Counted from the first letter of the stretch, positions 53,885 to 62,915 are shown. The stretch: DNA of 64,000 nucleotides from Lentzea albidocapillata (GCF_000719115.1 NZ_JOEA01000034.1:1-64000), one strand, 5' to 3'. Made by a program: numbers and translations. The notes: generated by a model not told the origin, from the sequence alone.

Positions 53885-54637
53885 ATGACCGCGGCCGAGC
53901 TGGACCGCGAAGGCTTGCTGCACGTCGACCGTCATGTCGTGATCAGCAGGTACGCGATCTTCATGCCGTTCGACGAGCTGGGCATGCCACGACCGGTCAC
54001 GATCCAGGCTGGAGCTGTGGTCGGTCCGTTCGCCGTTGTGCACGGCGGAGCCAGGATCGGTGAGCAGGCCCGGATCGAAGAGCACGCGGTCGTCGGCAAG
54101 CCCGAACTTGGCTACGCCGTCGGGAAGCTTCGCCCAGGCACCGGCGCCGACACGGTGATCGGGCCAGGGGTGACCGTTCGGTCCGGCGCTGTCGTGTACG
54201 CCGAGGTGGAAATCGGCGTGAACTCGCTGATCGGACACCACACGTTGCTGCGCACCGCCGTACAGGTCGGGGCGGACACCCAGCTCGGCCATCACCTCAC
54301 CGTCGAACGCGAGACCCGCATCGGACGTGACGTGCGCTGTTCGCCCGGCTCGCACATCACCAGCTCGACGGTGCTGGCCGACAAGGTGTTCCTCGGCGCA
54401 GGCGTCCGCACCATCAACGACAAGACGTTGACCTGGCGTGACCCGAGCCGGGAACCGGTCCTCATGGCTCCGCGGTTCGAGGCCGGCGCCAAGGTCGGCA
54501 GCGGATGCGTGGTCATGGCAGGGGTCACCGTCGGAGAAAAGGCGCTGGTCGGAGCCGGATCCCTGGTCACCCGCAACATTCCGGCTGGTGCCCTCGCCTT
54601 CGGTCATCCCGCACGGGTTCATGGGGAGGCATCGTGA
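53885..54637 (+). CDS. Left-handed beta-helix (hexapeptide-repeat) acyltransferase-like protein
   Basis: 250 aa from ATG 53885; the frame is open to 53768 but the extra residues are not conserved-looking. At least nine hexapeptide coils are visible (IQAGAVVGPFAVVHGGARIGEQARIEEHAVVG; VIGPGVTVRSGAVV; VGSGCVVMAGVTVGEKALVGAGSLV, in parts). It is likely an O- or N-acyltransferase using acyl-CoA or acyl-ACP. GTGA overlap with the ACAD-like gene suggests coupled use of one acyl group. Confidence 0.8.
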   Translation: MTAAELDREGLLHVDRHVVISRYAIFMPFDELGMPRPVTIQAGAVVGPFAVVHGGARIGEQARIEEHAVVGKPELGYAVGKLRPGTGADTVIGPGVTVRSGAVVYAEVEIGVNSLIGHHTLLRTAVQVGADTQLGHHLTVERETRIGRDVRCSPGSHITSSTVLADKVFLGAGVRTINDKTLTWRDPSREPVLMAPRFEAGAKVGSGCVVMAGVTVGEKALVGAGSLVTRNIPAGALAFGHPARVHGEAS

Positions 54638-55854
54638 CCGGCGAATCCGCGAGCAAGGCGATCACAACCTGGCTGGAGCCGTTGCGGCCCGTACTCGACC
54701 CCTGTGAGCGGATGAACTGGGCCAGACTGACGGCGTTGGGCGATGAGCTGGACCAGGTGCTGGCAATCCATCCAGTGGGCGCGGACCTGCCTGCTGGAAT
54801 CGAGCGCAGCCGCCGGCTTGGTGCAGTCCGGCGGGAGCTGGCCGCTCGGGGCCGCCCGGACTCGACTGGTGAACCAGCTCTCTTCCAGCTCTTGGCGCAG
54901 TTCATCTGCGGCTACTGCGACGTCGACCTGCGTGACGCCACCGGACTCGGGCACGGAACCCTGATTGCTCGCCATGGCGGCCTCAAGACCCGGAAACGGT
55001 GGCTCTCACGGCTCCGGGCAGGCGAGCTCGCGGGGATCGCCGTCACTGAACCGCATGGCGGATCGAGGCCGGCAGAGACCCGCACTCGCGCGGTTGTGGG
55101 AGAGGACGGCACGTGGTTGGTGAGCGGGTGCAAAACCTGGATCAGCCGCTTGACGGAAGCAGCCGTCTTCGTGGTGTTCTTCCGGGCTCCGGACGGGCAG
55201 TTGGCTGCCGCCGCAGTCGACGCAACCCAACCAGGTCTGCACCGGCGGCCGATCCCGCCGACCGGACTGGCCGGCTGGACGTGGGGTGTCCTCGAACTCG
55301 ACGCCGTCAGGGTTCGTCAGGAGGACGTGCTGCACGGGAATGGAATGGCCCTGCTGCGCGAGCACTTCGCCGGGTACCGGCCGCTGGTCACCGCTACCGC
55401 TCTGGGAGGTGCGGGCGCGGTCTTCGACGCCGTTGTCGAGAGGTTGTCCGCGCGGCAGGCTTCCGGGGAGCTGTCACGCCTGCGAGATTCAGCGTTGATC
55501 AGCCTTGGCAGCGCGCACGTTCAGCTCGTGACTTCTCTGCTCGGCACCGTTATGGCTGCCGGCTTCGCCGAAGCCGGCCATGTCGAGGCGGAGCTGTGGG
55601 GCGCGGCGACGAAGGCCCATGGCATCGACACCGCCAACTCCGTCGCCGGCGAACTCGCGTTGTTGCTCGGGGCGTCAGGCTTCCGTGCTGATTGTCAGAC
55701 GTCCAAGACCCGCCGCGACTTGAGCGGCTTGCTCTTCGCCGACGGCATTCACGACAGCCTCTACCGAACCGCGGGGAAGCACCACGCGGCAGGTGAGAGC
55801 CCGGTGGTTCCCACTCCACGCGCTCGGTTGGAGCCGGTAGCGATGACCGCGTAG
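54634..55854 (+). CDS. Acyl-CoA dehydrogenase-like enzyme
   Basis: 406 aa from GTG 54634 (GGGGAGGC upstream, overlapping the acyltransferase stop). ACAD-like middle domain (GIAVTEPHGGSRPAETRTRAV; VSGCKTWISRLTEAAVFVVFFRA) and C-terminal helices (WGAATKAHGIDTANSVAGELALLLGASGF). The N-terminal part is diverged. It recalls ACADs that modify extender units or acyl-ACP in natural-product pathways; this is a weak inference. Ends at a bidirectional hairpin. Confidence 0.75.
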   Translation: MTGESASKAITTWLEPLRPVLDPCERMNWARLTALGDELDQVLAIHPVGADLPAGIERSRRLGAVRRELAARGRPDSTGEPALFQLLAQFICGYCDVDLRDATGLGHGTLIARHGGLKTRKRWLSRLRAGELAGIAVTEPHGGSRPAETRTRAVVGEDGTWLVSGCKTWISRLTEAAVFVVFFRAPDGQLAAAAVDATQPGLHRRPIPPTGLAGWTWGVLELDAVRVRQEDVLHGNGMALLREHFAGYRPLVTATALGGAGAVFDAVVERLSARQASGELSRLRDSALISLGSAHVQLVTSLLGTVMAAGFAEAGHVEAELWGAATKAHGIDTANSVAGELALLLGASGFRADCQTSKTRRDLSGLLFADGIHDSLYRTAGKHHAAGESPVVPTPRARLEPVAMTA

Positions 55855-55862
55855 CAACGCGT

Positions 55863-55903
55863 ACAGGGACAGCGGGTCTGATCAGGCGACGCGCTGTCCC
55901 TGT
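55863..55903. terminator. Bidirectional hairpin between ACAD-like and Nudix genes
   Basis: ACAGGGACAGCG (55863-55874) pairs perfectly with CGCTGTCCCTGT (55892-55903), 12 bp with a 17-base loop. It overlaps the Nudix stop codon. Confidence 0.75.
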
Positions 55904-56400
55904 TCGCACAACGCGGTCGTGCCTTGCTCAGCGGCGCGCAACGCGGCGACCAGACGGTCCGCGAGCAGAGGCTTCAGCTTTTCCCGTGCCTCGGCCATGG
56001 TGTGGAACCCGGCAGAGAGGATCTCGCCGTCCGGGAACACCATGCCCACCAGTTCGGTCTCGTCGAGCACGCCACCGTCGAATACAAACACCACGCCCTC
56101 TGGGCGAGAGTCCTGCGGGCGCACGTAGTCCACCACCAACAGGCGGCCCAGCGGCCGTTCCCATCCAAGTTCCTCGGTGAGCTCACGGGCCGCGGTCTCC
56201 CACGGCGACTCGTCAGCCTCCACCGCACCACCAGGAATCTCCCAGTTGGGCTTGTACGACGGCTGGAGCAACAACACCCGGCCTGCCTTGTCCCGGAACA
56301 AGACCCCGGCTGCCATGCGCTTTTTAGGCAAGCTTGCGACGTACTGCTCCACAGGGAGCACTTCGGTGGCGGCGGGTGCTGCGGAGTCCGATGCGGTCAC
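55882..56400 (-). CDS. Nudix hydrolase
   Basis: 172 aa from GTG 56400; the formal ORF to 56976 upstream is not coding-like. Full Nudix box GGAVEADESPWETAARELTEELGW (G-x5-E-x7-REx-x-EE-x-G) after the strand VLLLQPSYKPNWEIP. Probably hydrolyses a nucleoside diphosphate derivative or damaged nucleotide. Divergent from the XRE/DUF5753 gene. Confidence 0.88.
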   Translation of the reverse strand: MTASDSAAPAATEVLPVEQYVASLPKKRMAAGVLFRDKAGRVLLLQPSYKPNWEIPGGAVEADESPWETAARELTEELGWERPLGRLLVVDYVRPQDSRPEGVVFVFDGGVLDETELVGMVFPDGEILSAGFHTMAEAREKLKPLLADRLVAALRAAEQGTTALCEQGQRVA

Positions 56401-56644
56401 CTGCGGCACCCTAGCCAGCGCCGCGGATCGCGGTTGTCGCGGGGATTCCAAACTGCTGTTCGAGGACCGAATCACCCGATCGAGGTGGAGGCTCGGGAAG
56501 GTTCTGTTGTCACTGATCAAGATCCGCCAGTGCGCGATTCTTGCTAGATCGGTGCGAGATTCGTGAGCTGGTGCGGTCTGCTGAAGGCGATGTTGGCTGC
56601 GCAGCACTGACCGAACACTCTCCAGCAACTGCAAGGAAAACGCG

Positions 56645-57559
56645 ATGCCTAAACGGGACTCCACTGCGCAGGGCCGTGAGTTTGGGAAGAGTCTTCGTGA
56701 CGCGATCCGGCGCACGGGCTTCACATCGCGTGAGCTCGCCGACAAGTCCGGGTGGGACGAATCCAAGCTCTCGAACGTGATCAACGGCAAGGGTGGTGCC
56801 ACGGAAGTCGAGTTGGCCGTTCTGTTCGGATTCTGCGGTTTCGACCCTGACGAGCGCGAACACCTGTTCCTGCTCGCGCAGACCGTGAACAGCAAGAGCT
56901 GGTTGCAGAACCACGACGGTCGACCGATCCGCCGACGCACCTTCGAGGAGAACCTCGTTCTGGCGAAGGAGCTCATCTGCTGGCAGGCACACGAAGTGCC
57001 CGACCTGCTCCAGACCCCTGCCTACATGCGAGCGGTGATCGAGGCCTCGCTCGACGAGTCTTCAGAAGACCTGGAACAGCGCGTAGCGGCTCGGCTGGAG
57101 CTGCAGAAGGAGCTGCGTCAGAGGAGGAATCTGACGTGCGCGTTCTACATCCACGAGTCTGCACTCCGTCTGCCTGTCGGCGGACGTGACGTGCTGGTAG
57201 AGCAACTGCACGAGTTGTTGCGGTTGTCTGTGCGAGACAGCATCAACATTCAGATCGTGCCTGCGGCGGTAGGAGCGCACGCTGGGATGAAGGGACCGTT
57301 TCTGCAGCTGAACTTCCACGCGTTCAGGTCTCTGGTCTGCGTTGAGCAGGAGAACTCAACGCTTTTCCTTGAGGACAAAGTGCAGGTTGACGGCTACAGC
57401 AACATCGTTCGGCCGCTCAGCAAGTGTTCTTTGGACGAGGAGGCGTCGAGGGCGCTAATCGCACACCTCGGAGAGGCGCTCACGGCTGAGGAAGGCGTCG
57501 GTTGCTTTGGGCCCCGGTTGCTTCCATGTGAGGGTCAAGCCCCTGGTGGGATTCGGTAG
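56645..57559 (+). CDS. XRE regulator with DUF5753-type C-terminal domain
   Basis: 304 aa from ATG 56645. HTH near residues 14-60 (LRDAIRRTGFTSRELADKSGWDESKLSNVINGKG), then the actinobacterial ligand-like domain (EVPDLLQTPAYMRAVIEAS; VAARLELQKELRQRRNLTCAFYIHESALRLPVG; IQIVPAAVGAHAGMKGPFLQLNF). These genes usually precede a DUF397 gene, which is absent here. Convergent with the zinc-knuckle ATPase, 43 bases apart. It might regulate the accessory genes around it. Confidence 0.85.
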   Translation: MPKRDSTAQGREFGKSLRDAIRRTGFTSRELADKSGWDESKLSNVINGKGGATEVELAVLFGFCGFDPDEREHLFLLAQTVNSKSWLQNHDGRPIRRRTFEENLVLAKELICWQAHEVPDLLQTPAYMRAVIEASLDESSEDLEQRVAARLELQKELRQRRNLTCAFYIHESALRLPVGGRDVLVEQLHELLRLSVRDSINIQIVPAAVGAHAGMKGPFLQLNFHAFRSLVCVEQENSTLFLEDKVQVDGYSNIVRPLSKCSLDEEASRALIAHLGEALTAEEGVGCFGPRLLPCEGQAPGGIR

Positions 57560-57602
57560 GGCTGGTCGAAGGTCTCCTCCCTCGTAGCGATCCACTTCGG
57601 GA

Positions 57603-59502
57603 TCACGTACTCACACTCTCGACCGTTGCCACGCGGTTCGGACCGGGATGTCCGACACCGGGGACGAACGGAGCGTCGTAGCTGAGGTCGAGCTGCGCGA
57701 AGCCACGCTTGCCACCGCGAGCTGGATCATTGTCGGCCAACACGAGCTGCATAGTGCTCTCCCTGCCGCGCCTGTCTTTCGCGAAGTTGCGCAGATACTC
57801 GTAGGTGCGATCGACGACTTCGCGGTCGGCTCCCACGGAGCCGATTCCTTCGCGAGGTGAGTCGATGACGAGCAGGTTCGGCAGAAGGGTCGCTGGGTTG
57901 CCGCAGCTGTAGTTGAGCAAGGTCAGGTGGTAGCCGATATTGGTGACGGTCTTGCGTCCGCCGGAAACCGCGAGCTGGTTGAACGCATGGCCGTCGATGA
58001 ACGGGCTGTAGTCCGCCGGATCTATCCGAGCGTCGGTGTAACCAGGTAGGCCGATGTGTCCGAGGACCTCGTTGAACGCGCGGGTGAGATGCCGGGCGAT
58101 CAACGCCCTGCGGTCGATCAGATCGGCGTTAGCTTCGGTTAGCAGTTGGTCCAGCTCTTCGAGCTGTTTGGTCAGGCGCAGCTTCTTGTTCTCCAGGCTG
58201 CGCAGTTCCCTGAGGTCGTTCTGCCGCGGCAGCAAGGCGGCGAGTTTGGCATTGGCCTCGTCGAGCGCCGCGATGGATTTGACCTTCTCGTCCTGCTTCG
58301 GATGGAGCCGCGTCTTGCGGTGATTCTCTTGCGCAGTCAAGGCTTTGAGCAGGCCGTCTGCGGCAGCGTTGAGCTTGGCGTTGGTGGTTGTGCGGCGGGT
58401 TTCGGTGTTCACGACCTTCTCGCTCAGCGCCTGCAGTTCGCGTTCGATTCGCTCACTTGCAGCGCCGGCAGTGACTGAGCCCGATGCAACCATCTGGTGG
58501 TCTTGCAGGCACACGGGACATTGGTCCGCGGCGACCGGTCGGGCCAACGTTTGAGTGCAATGTGGACACCGTATGGGCGCGGGGGCGAGCTTGCGCATGC
58601 GCTTCAAGGACTTCTGCTTGGTACTGACAGAGTTGTACAGCTGGCTGAGCTCGGTGCGAAGGACGGCTTCCTCTTCCTGCGCCGTCGCCAACGTCGTCTT
58701 TGCGCGGTCGACTTCTTCGGTCAACGCGAGATCTGCGGCTTCCTCCGGCACGAGCCGCGCGGTCGCAGCCTCGACCTGACGTGCGGCCTCGCGGATCGTC
58801 TGCTCGCACACCAGTTGCTCGCTGAGCAACTGCTTGCTGCTCGGTGACGTTCTTGCGGTCAGAAAGGAAGCCTTTGATCGCGCCGAGGTTCTGTTGCAGC
58901 TGATTGAGCTGTCGGTTGATCCGCTTTCGTTCGCGACGGCGGTCTTCCACCTCCGGCATGTACGCGCCCAGTGCGACGTCCAGGGCGAAGACCGCTGACT
59001 GACCCATCCTGTCGCCGTCGTCTCCGAGCAGCTGGTTGGAGATCTTCGTCTGGCGGAGGTAGGTCAACATCTGGATGTCCTGGAACGTCAAGATCGGCTG
59101 AGCTCGTCCGCCTGGCTGCTCAAGCTGTGGATATCCCATGGTCGTCATGAGGAAGTCGGAGACGGTCTGGCGGTCGCGGGACGCGTTCGAAGGCAGGAAC
59201 AGCGGCGACTCAGCGCCTGCTTGGGTCACCTTGACCGCGCTGGAGCCGTGCGTCACCGGTCGTTCCAGCAACAGGCGTTGTCCGTTGATGCGCACCTGCA
59301 CGCGAATGTGGGTGACGTTGTCACGGACGGCGGGCATTAGCGCCGCGGGAACGCCGAAGGGATACCAGATGCACTCCAGGAGGCTGCTCTTCCCAGTCCC
59401 GATCGGTCCCTGCACGCGGAAGATCGACGAACCGAGCTTCCGCGTGTGCCACTCGCCGCCGACACACAACTCGACCTTCTCCACCACGAAGCCGATGCCC
59501 AC
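57603..59502 (-). pseudogene. SMC/AAA_23-like ATPase with zinc knuckle, split by a frameshift
   Basis: Frame 1 (ATG-like start at 59502) gives the N-terminal ATPase half with Walker A RVQGPIGTGKSSLLE and a coiled-coil start, then loses homology after DRKNVTEQQ. Frame 2, open from about 58830, continues the coiled coil (QLLSEQLVCEQ), a zinc knuckle CPHC-x10-CPVC, a second coil, the signature AVSGGRKT and Walker B NLLVIDSPREG, ending at 57603. Joined, it is about 630 aa of Rad50/RecN-like layout. One base separates the halves, at a 9-bp stem-loop. It may be broken, mis-sequenced, or recoded. Confidence 0.72.
58812..58832. repeat. Perfect stem-loop at the frameshift point
   Basis: CAGTTGCTC (58812-58820) and GAGCAACTG (58824-58832) pair perfectly around GCT. 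On the coding strand the stem follows GAGCAGCAA. It coincides with the point where the reading frame changes in the ATPase gene. Confidence 0.85.
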
Positions 59503-59607
59503 GCCGCACCTCCGTCGCCTGAACGACAGCGGAACGTACAGGGCGGTTGGTGTTCACGATCGGGTGACCCGATGAGCTGGTGTCGATTTGCTTGGGGCAA
59601 GCCAGGA

Positions 59608-60690
59608 TCAGCGCTTGTACTCAGCGTCGTAGGAGCGTTGTAGCTCGGCAGCGCGCTGCTCGTCGCAGGTGAGTCCTGGTTGTTCGGGATCGCATCGCAG
59701 TCGCAGCAGACGTGAGCGGATGGCAGCAGGCGTCCGTCCGTAGTGCTCGGCGATCTCCTCGCGGAGCGGTTCGGCCAGTTCCACAGGGTCGGCGTTCAGC
59801 CACAGATCGCGAAGCGCCGCTTCCAAGTCGGGGGTCCAGGACGCGTGCGAGTTCGCTACCCCGCCGGGGCGAGGTGGCAGGCGGCGGCGCGTGCCTTCGG
59901 CTGGGGCCGTCGTCTCGGGCAGGAAGGGCCAACTGCTCGCAGCAGCTCGTGTGTCTGTCGCGCGGGCGCGCAGGCGATCGGCACCTGCCGTGTCGCCGCG
60001 TGCCGCAGAGCCGGCGGCTGCTCGTTCGAGCTTGTCGGCGTGTACGACCTGGCTGTCGCGAAACCAACGGGCTTGATACCGATGCAGTACGTGCGGAGGA
60101 ACCTGGCCGACTTCCTTCGGGAAGGTCGTGGACAACCGCCATGCCAGGCGGGCCGTTGCCTTCGCGTCGCCAGCGCTGCTGTGAGCATTCTCCAAACGCA
60201 CCTGATAGTGAGCGCATAGAACGGAGAGTGTGCGCTTGTCGTCGCGTTGCGGGTCCAACTGACGATCGATGCACAGCGGGTCGACTACAGGACCGCTGAG
60301 CGGAAGGCTGCGGCCGTGATACCGCTGGAGTTCGGCGTCGAGCATCGTGAGATCGAACGCGGCGTTGAACGCGCACAACGGCGTCGTTGGTGTCCAGACC
60401 TTGGCCAATAGCTTGGTGACTTCGTCGATCACTTCGGCGGCGTTGCGGCCCTTCGCGCGGGCCTCCTCGGTCGTGACGCCGTGGATCGCGGTTGCGTCAA
60501 CAGGGATCTCAACGCCCGGATCGGCCGACCATTCGTAAGTGTGGACGTCAGGGCGCTCGCCAGCGGAGACCGGCGTGATGGTGATGATGGCGGCCGTCAC
60601 GATCCGGTCCTTGCGAGGATCGACGCCGGTCGTCTCCAGGTCAACCGCGACGAGCGGTCCGGTCGACCATGACAGTACGGGTTCAAACAT
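59608..60690 (-). CDS. DnaQ-like DEDDh 3'-5' exonuclease with C-terminal Myb/SANT-like region
   Basis: 360 aa from ATG 60690. ExoI VAVDLETTG (D17, E19), ExoII NAAFDLTML (D113) and ExoIII HSSAGDAKAT (H170, D175) are all present, so it should be active on DNA or RNA ends. Residues about 290-345 (SWTPDLEAALRDLWLNADP; EIAEHYGRTPAAIRSRLLRLRC) look like a DNA-binding HTH of the Myb/SANT type. The zinc-knuckle ATPase gene follows 105 bases downstream on the same strand; the pair may act together in DNA repair or defence. Confidence 0.85.
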   Translation of the reverse strand: MFEPVLSWSTGPLVAVDLETTGVDPRKDRIVTAAIITITPVSAGERPDVHTYEWSADPGVEIPVDATAIHGVTTEEARAKGRNAAEVIDEVTKLLAKVWTPTTPLCAFNAAFDLTMLDAELQRYHGRSLPLSGPVVDPLCIDRQLDPQRDDKRTLSVLCAHYQVRLENAHSSAGDAKATARLAWRLSTTFPKEVGQVPPHVLHRYQARWFRDSQVVHADKLERAAAGSAARGDTAGADRLRARATDTRAAASSWPFLPETTAPAEGTRRRLPPRPGGVANSHASWTPDLEAALRDLWLNADPVELAEPLREEIAEHYGRTPAAIRSRLLRLRCDPEQPGLTCDEQRAAELQRSYDAEYKR

Positions 60691-60802
60691 GCGCGCAAAG
60701 TAGCGGCGAGGTCTGACACTTTCGCGTTTCTGCAGGTCACCGCAGTCTTGCTGAGATCGCCTTCTGAGGAGATCGGGCGGGGAGATCACACGCCTGAAGG
60801 CG

Positions 60803-61651
60803 GTGACGCTACTACTACCTGGCGCTCGCCGACAGAGAAAAACTTTTCGGACGCGTATCACTCCATTCTCCTACGACGATGAAACGGCGCTCGAAAAACT
60901 GGATGAGGCGCCGCTCAACGCGAGGGGGAGTGTGCGCTTGTCGAAGCAGAGGCGATTTCCGGAGGCCAGAGTCGAGGCGCTGCCCGACATGGTGGTGGCT
61001 GCTAGAAGGGCAGGGCTCTACCGCTGTTCTGGTCGACCAGACGAGTCCGGGCCGGACGGGCACCCGCCCATGTTCCGCGTGCGCGAGGACGAGCTGCTGG
61101 TCGGCGTCAATCGGTTCCTGGCGCACGAGGTGTTCGGTCCCTACCGGCGCAGCCTGTTCGCGGCCGGAAGGGCAGATCAGGAGCAGGCGGCCGAGAAGGA
61201 CCGTGAGGACCAGATCGCAGTGGTGGAACGAGCGCTGCGCGAGAACCGGACGAGGTCGACCAACCTGCTTCGCAGCCTGGAGGTCGCCACCGAGGTGACC
61301 GACGAGTTCGTGCGAGACGTGAACAACAGGCGTGTCGAACTTCAGGCCGAGCGGACGCGGCTGGAGGGCCAGCTGGCGGCCTTCGAGGACCAGGTTCGTG
61401 AGGCTGTGAACCCTGAGTTGCTCGACTGCCTGCTCATCACCGGGGTCGACCTCGACCTCTTGCCCGACGAGGTGTCGCGACCGTTGTTCGAGGCACTTCG
61501 GCTAGAGATCCACTACGACTATGAAACGAGGACTGCCGTGTGTCGCATCACGCTGACCGGAGACACGGTCGGAGCAGCAGAAAGGGCCGCAACCGAGGCG
61601 GTCGCGGCCCTTCCGAAGCAACGCTCTGCTCGTAGTGAGCAGGTCTGCGTG
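60803..61651 (+). pseudogene. Large serine recombinase, C-terminal remnant
   Basis: Homology begins near 60990: YRCSGRPDESGPDGHPPMFR, VREDELLVGVNRFLAHEVFGPYRR, a long coiled coil (EKDREDQIAVVERALRENRT...ELQAERTRLEGQLAAFEDQV), then DLLPDEVSRPLFEALRLEIHYDYETRTAVCRITLTGD. This is the zinc-ribbon/coiled-coil end of an actinobacterial serine integrase. The resolvase catalytic domain is gone. The frame runs on through a hairpin into the 37-aa ORF. It marks an old integration event. Confidence 0.7.
61582..61612. terminator. Two-part hairpin after the recombinase remnant
   Basis: AAGGGCCGC (61582-61590) pairs with GCGGCCCTT (61604-61612), and inside it ACCG pairs with CGGT. Position and shape match the hairpin at 20592-20637 of the first DUF2637 locus. 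Confidence 0.6.
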
Positions 61652-61765
61652 GTGCCCCCGGCAGGGCTACACACAGACGGTCCCGCGTCTGACCAGCGGA
61701 TTTCCAGCGGCATGCTGGTGATCGAGGGCAGCTTCCTGGTTGATGATCCTGGAGGCGGTGCCTGA
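61652..61765 (+). CDS. 37-aa ORF conserved in both DUF2637 loci, copy 2
   Basis: GTG CCC CCG start and 37 codons, ending LVIEGSFLVDDPGGGA. Same length, same VPPA beginning and related end as 20643-20756. The stop overlaps the DUF2637-like start (TGATG). It is in frame with the recombinase remnant upstream, so it could also be read as that protein's fused tail. Confidence 0.5.
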   Translation: MPPAGLHTDGPASDQRISSGMLVIEGSFLVDDPGGGA

Positions 61766-62553
61766 TGGCCAGCGCAGGGCGCATCTCGGTGACGGGCCCA
61801 GACGTTGTCGTGCAAGCCGTCACCGTGATCATGGGGACGGTCGTGGGCCTCACCTTCTTGTTCGGCTTCGGCAACGTGCTCAATCTGGCTCTTCGGTTGG
61901 GGGTGCCGGTCTGGGTGGCGCCACTCGTCGCACCGGCGGTCGATCTCTCGATCCTGGGCCTACTGCTCGGTGCGCGGCACCTCGCACTCACCGGTGCCTC
62001 CGCCGAGGTGCTGCGACCGGCGCGTTGGCTGCTGATCTTCGCGAGCGTGGTCACGTTGGCGTTGAACGTGGCGGACCCGCTCGTTGCCGGGCAGTACGGC
62101 AAGGCGGCGTTCGATGCTGTTGGGCCGCTCCTCTTGATCGGCTGGGCCGAGGTTGGTCCCGGATTCCTGCAGGCGATCGGTGCGGCCAGTCGGTCGGCAG
62201 CATTCGCTGGTCCTGACGGCGTCCGTGTCGAGGGGCCAGTGGACGGTTCGGTGCGATCCGACGTCAGGTACGGGGATCCGTGCTTGTCGGAGGATGGTCG
62301 ACGAGTGTCTCGTGGCCGTTCGCCGAAGAAGCTCCTGGAGCAGGCACGGCACGAGGACGCGGCTCATCGCGCGGCCCACCATAAGCCGATATCTGCTGAC
62401 ACTCTGCGAGTTCGGTTGGGGATTGGAGCCGCGTCAGCTCGACGGCTCGTCAAGATCGTTCGGGCGGAGTTCCAAGCAAAGGGTTCCTCGGATTCAAGAG
62501 ACAACGCGTCCACGGACCAGATCCAGAACGTCGATGCGACCTTGGCCGCGTGA
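61765..62553 (+). CDS. DUF2637-like membrane protein with C-terminal HTH-like region, copy 2
   Basis: 262 aa from ATG 61765. The membrane part (VVQAVTVIMGTVVGLTFLFG ... PLLLIGWAEVGPGFLQAIG) is nearly the same as copy 1 at 20753-21487. The linker is different, and the C-terminus HKPISADTLRVRLGIGAASARRLVKIVRAE repeats the HTH-like module. Direct orientation relative to copy 1. Probably part of an integrative-element transfer set. Confidence 0.75.
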   Translation: MASAGRISVTGPDVVVQAVTVIMGTVVGLTFLFGFGNVLNLALRLGVPVWVAPLVAPAVDLSILGLLLGARHLALTGASAEVLRPARWLLIFASVVTLALNVADPLVAGQYGKAAFDAVGPLLLIGWAEVGPGFLQAIGAASRSAAFAGPDGVRVEGPVDGSVRSDVRYGDPCLSEDGRRVSRGRSPKKLLEQARHEDAAHRAAHHKPISADTLRVRLGIGAASARRLVKIVRAEFQAKGSSDSRDNASTDQIQNVDATLAA

Positions 62554-62651
62554 CTTCGGTCCGTCCACCGCGCCTCGGTGACGGGAGCCCGCGATCACCA
62601 CAGGAAGACCGTCGCTTGACGGCCGGTGTCCGGCGTGGACGGCGCCCGTGA

Positions 62652-62915
62652 TGGGAGCGGCTGTCGTCGACGAGTTGGGAAGAGCTGTATGAGCAGCATG
62701 TTGATGACGATGAGCTGTTGGCAAAGGCTAGGCGTGCGAACGCTCGGCATTGGCTAGACCACAAGCGACCGATCTCTGCCGAGACGTTGCGTCAGCAGCT
62801 CGAGATCAGCGCTGATAGGGCTCGCGAACTCGTGCTGGTCGTTCGCACGGAGCTGGCGCACCAGCTGAGTACCGTCGTGACGCCCGCGTCATCAAGGACC
62901 ACTGTTCAGAGGTAG
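62652..62915 (+). pseudogene. Third copy of the HTH-like module, DUF2637-type remnant
   Basis: A frame open from the stop at 62649 encodes SWEELYEQHVDDDELLAKAR, then KRPISAETLRQQLEISADRARELVLVVRTEL. It matches the C-termini of the two DUF2637-like proteins (linker EQARHEDAAHRA type included) but has no membrane part and no good start except TTG 62718. It is a remnant, or a free-standing DNA-binding protein of 65 aa. Confidence 0.55.

Noticed and set aside
60690..60803. tRNA gene or attachment site next to the integrase remnant
   Set aside because: No cloverleaf-forming sequence or duplicated core could be recognised by eye in this gap or beside the DUF2637 loci.
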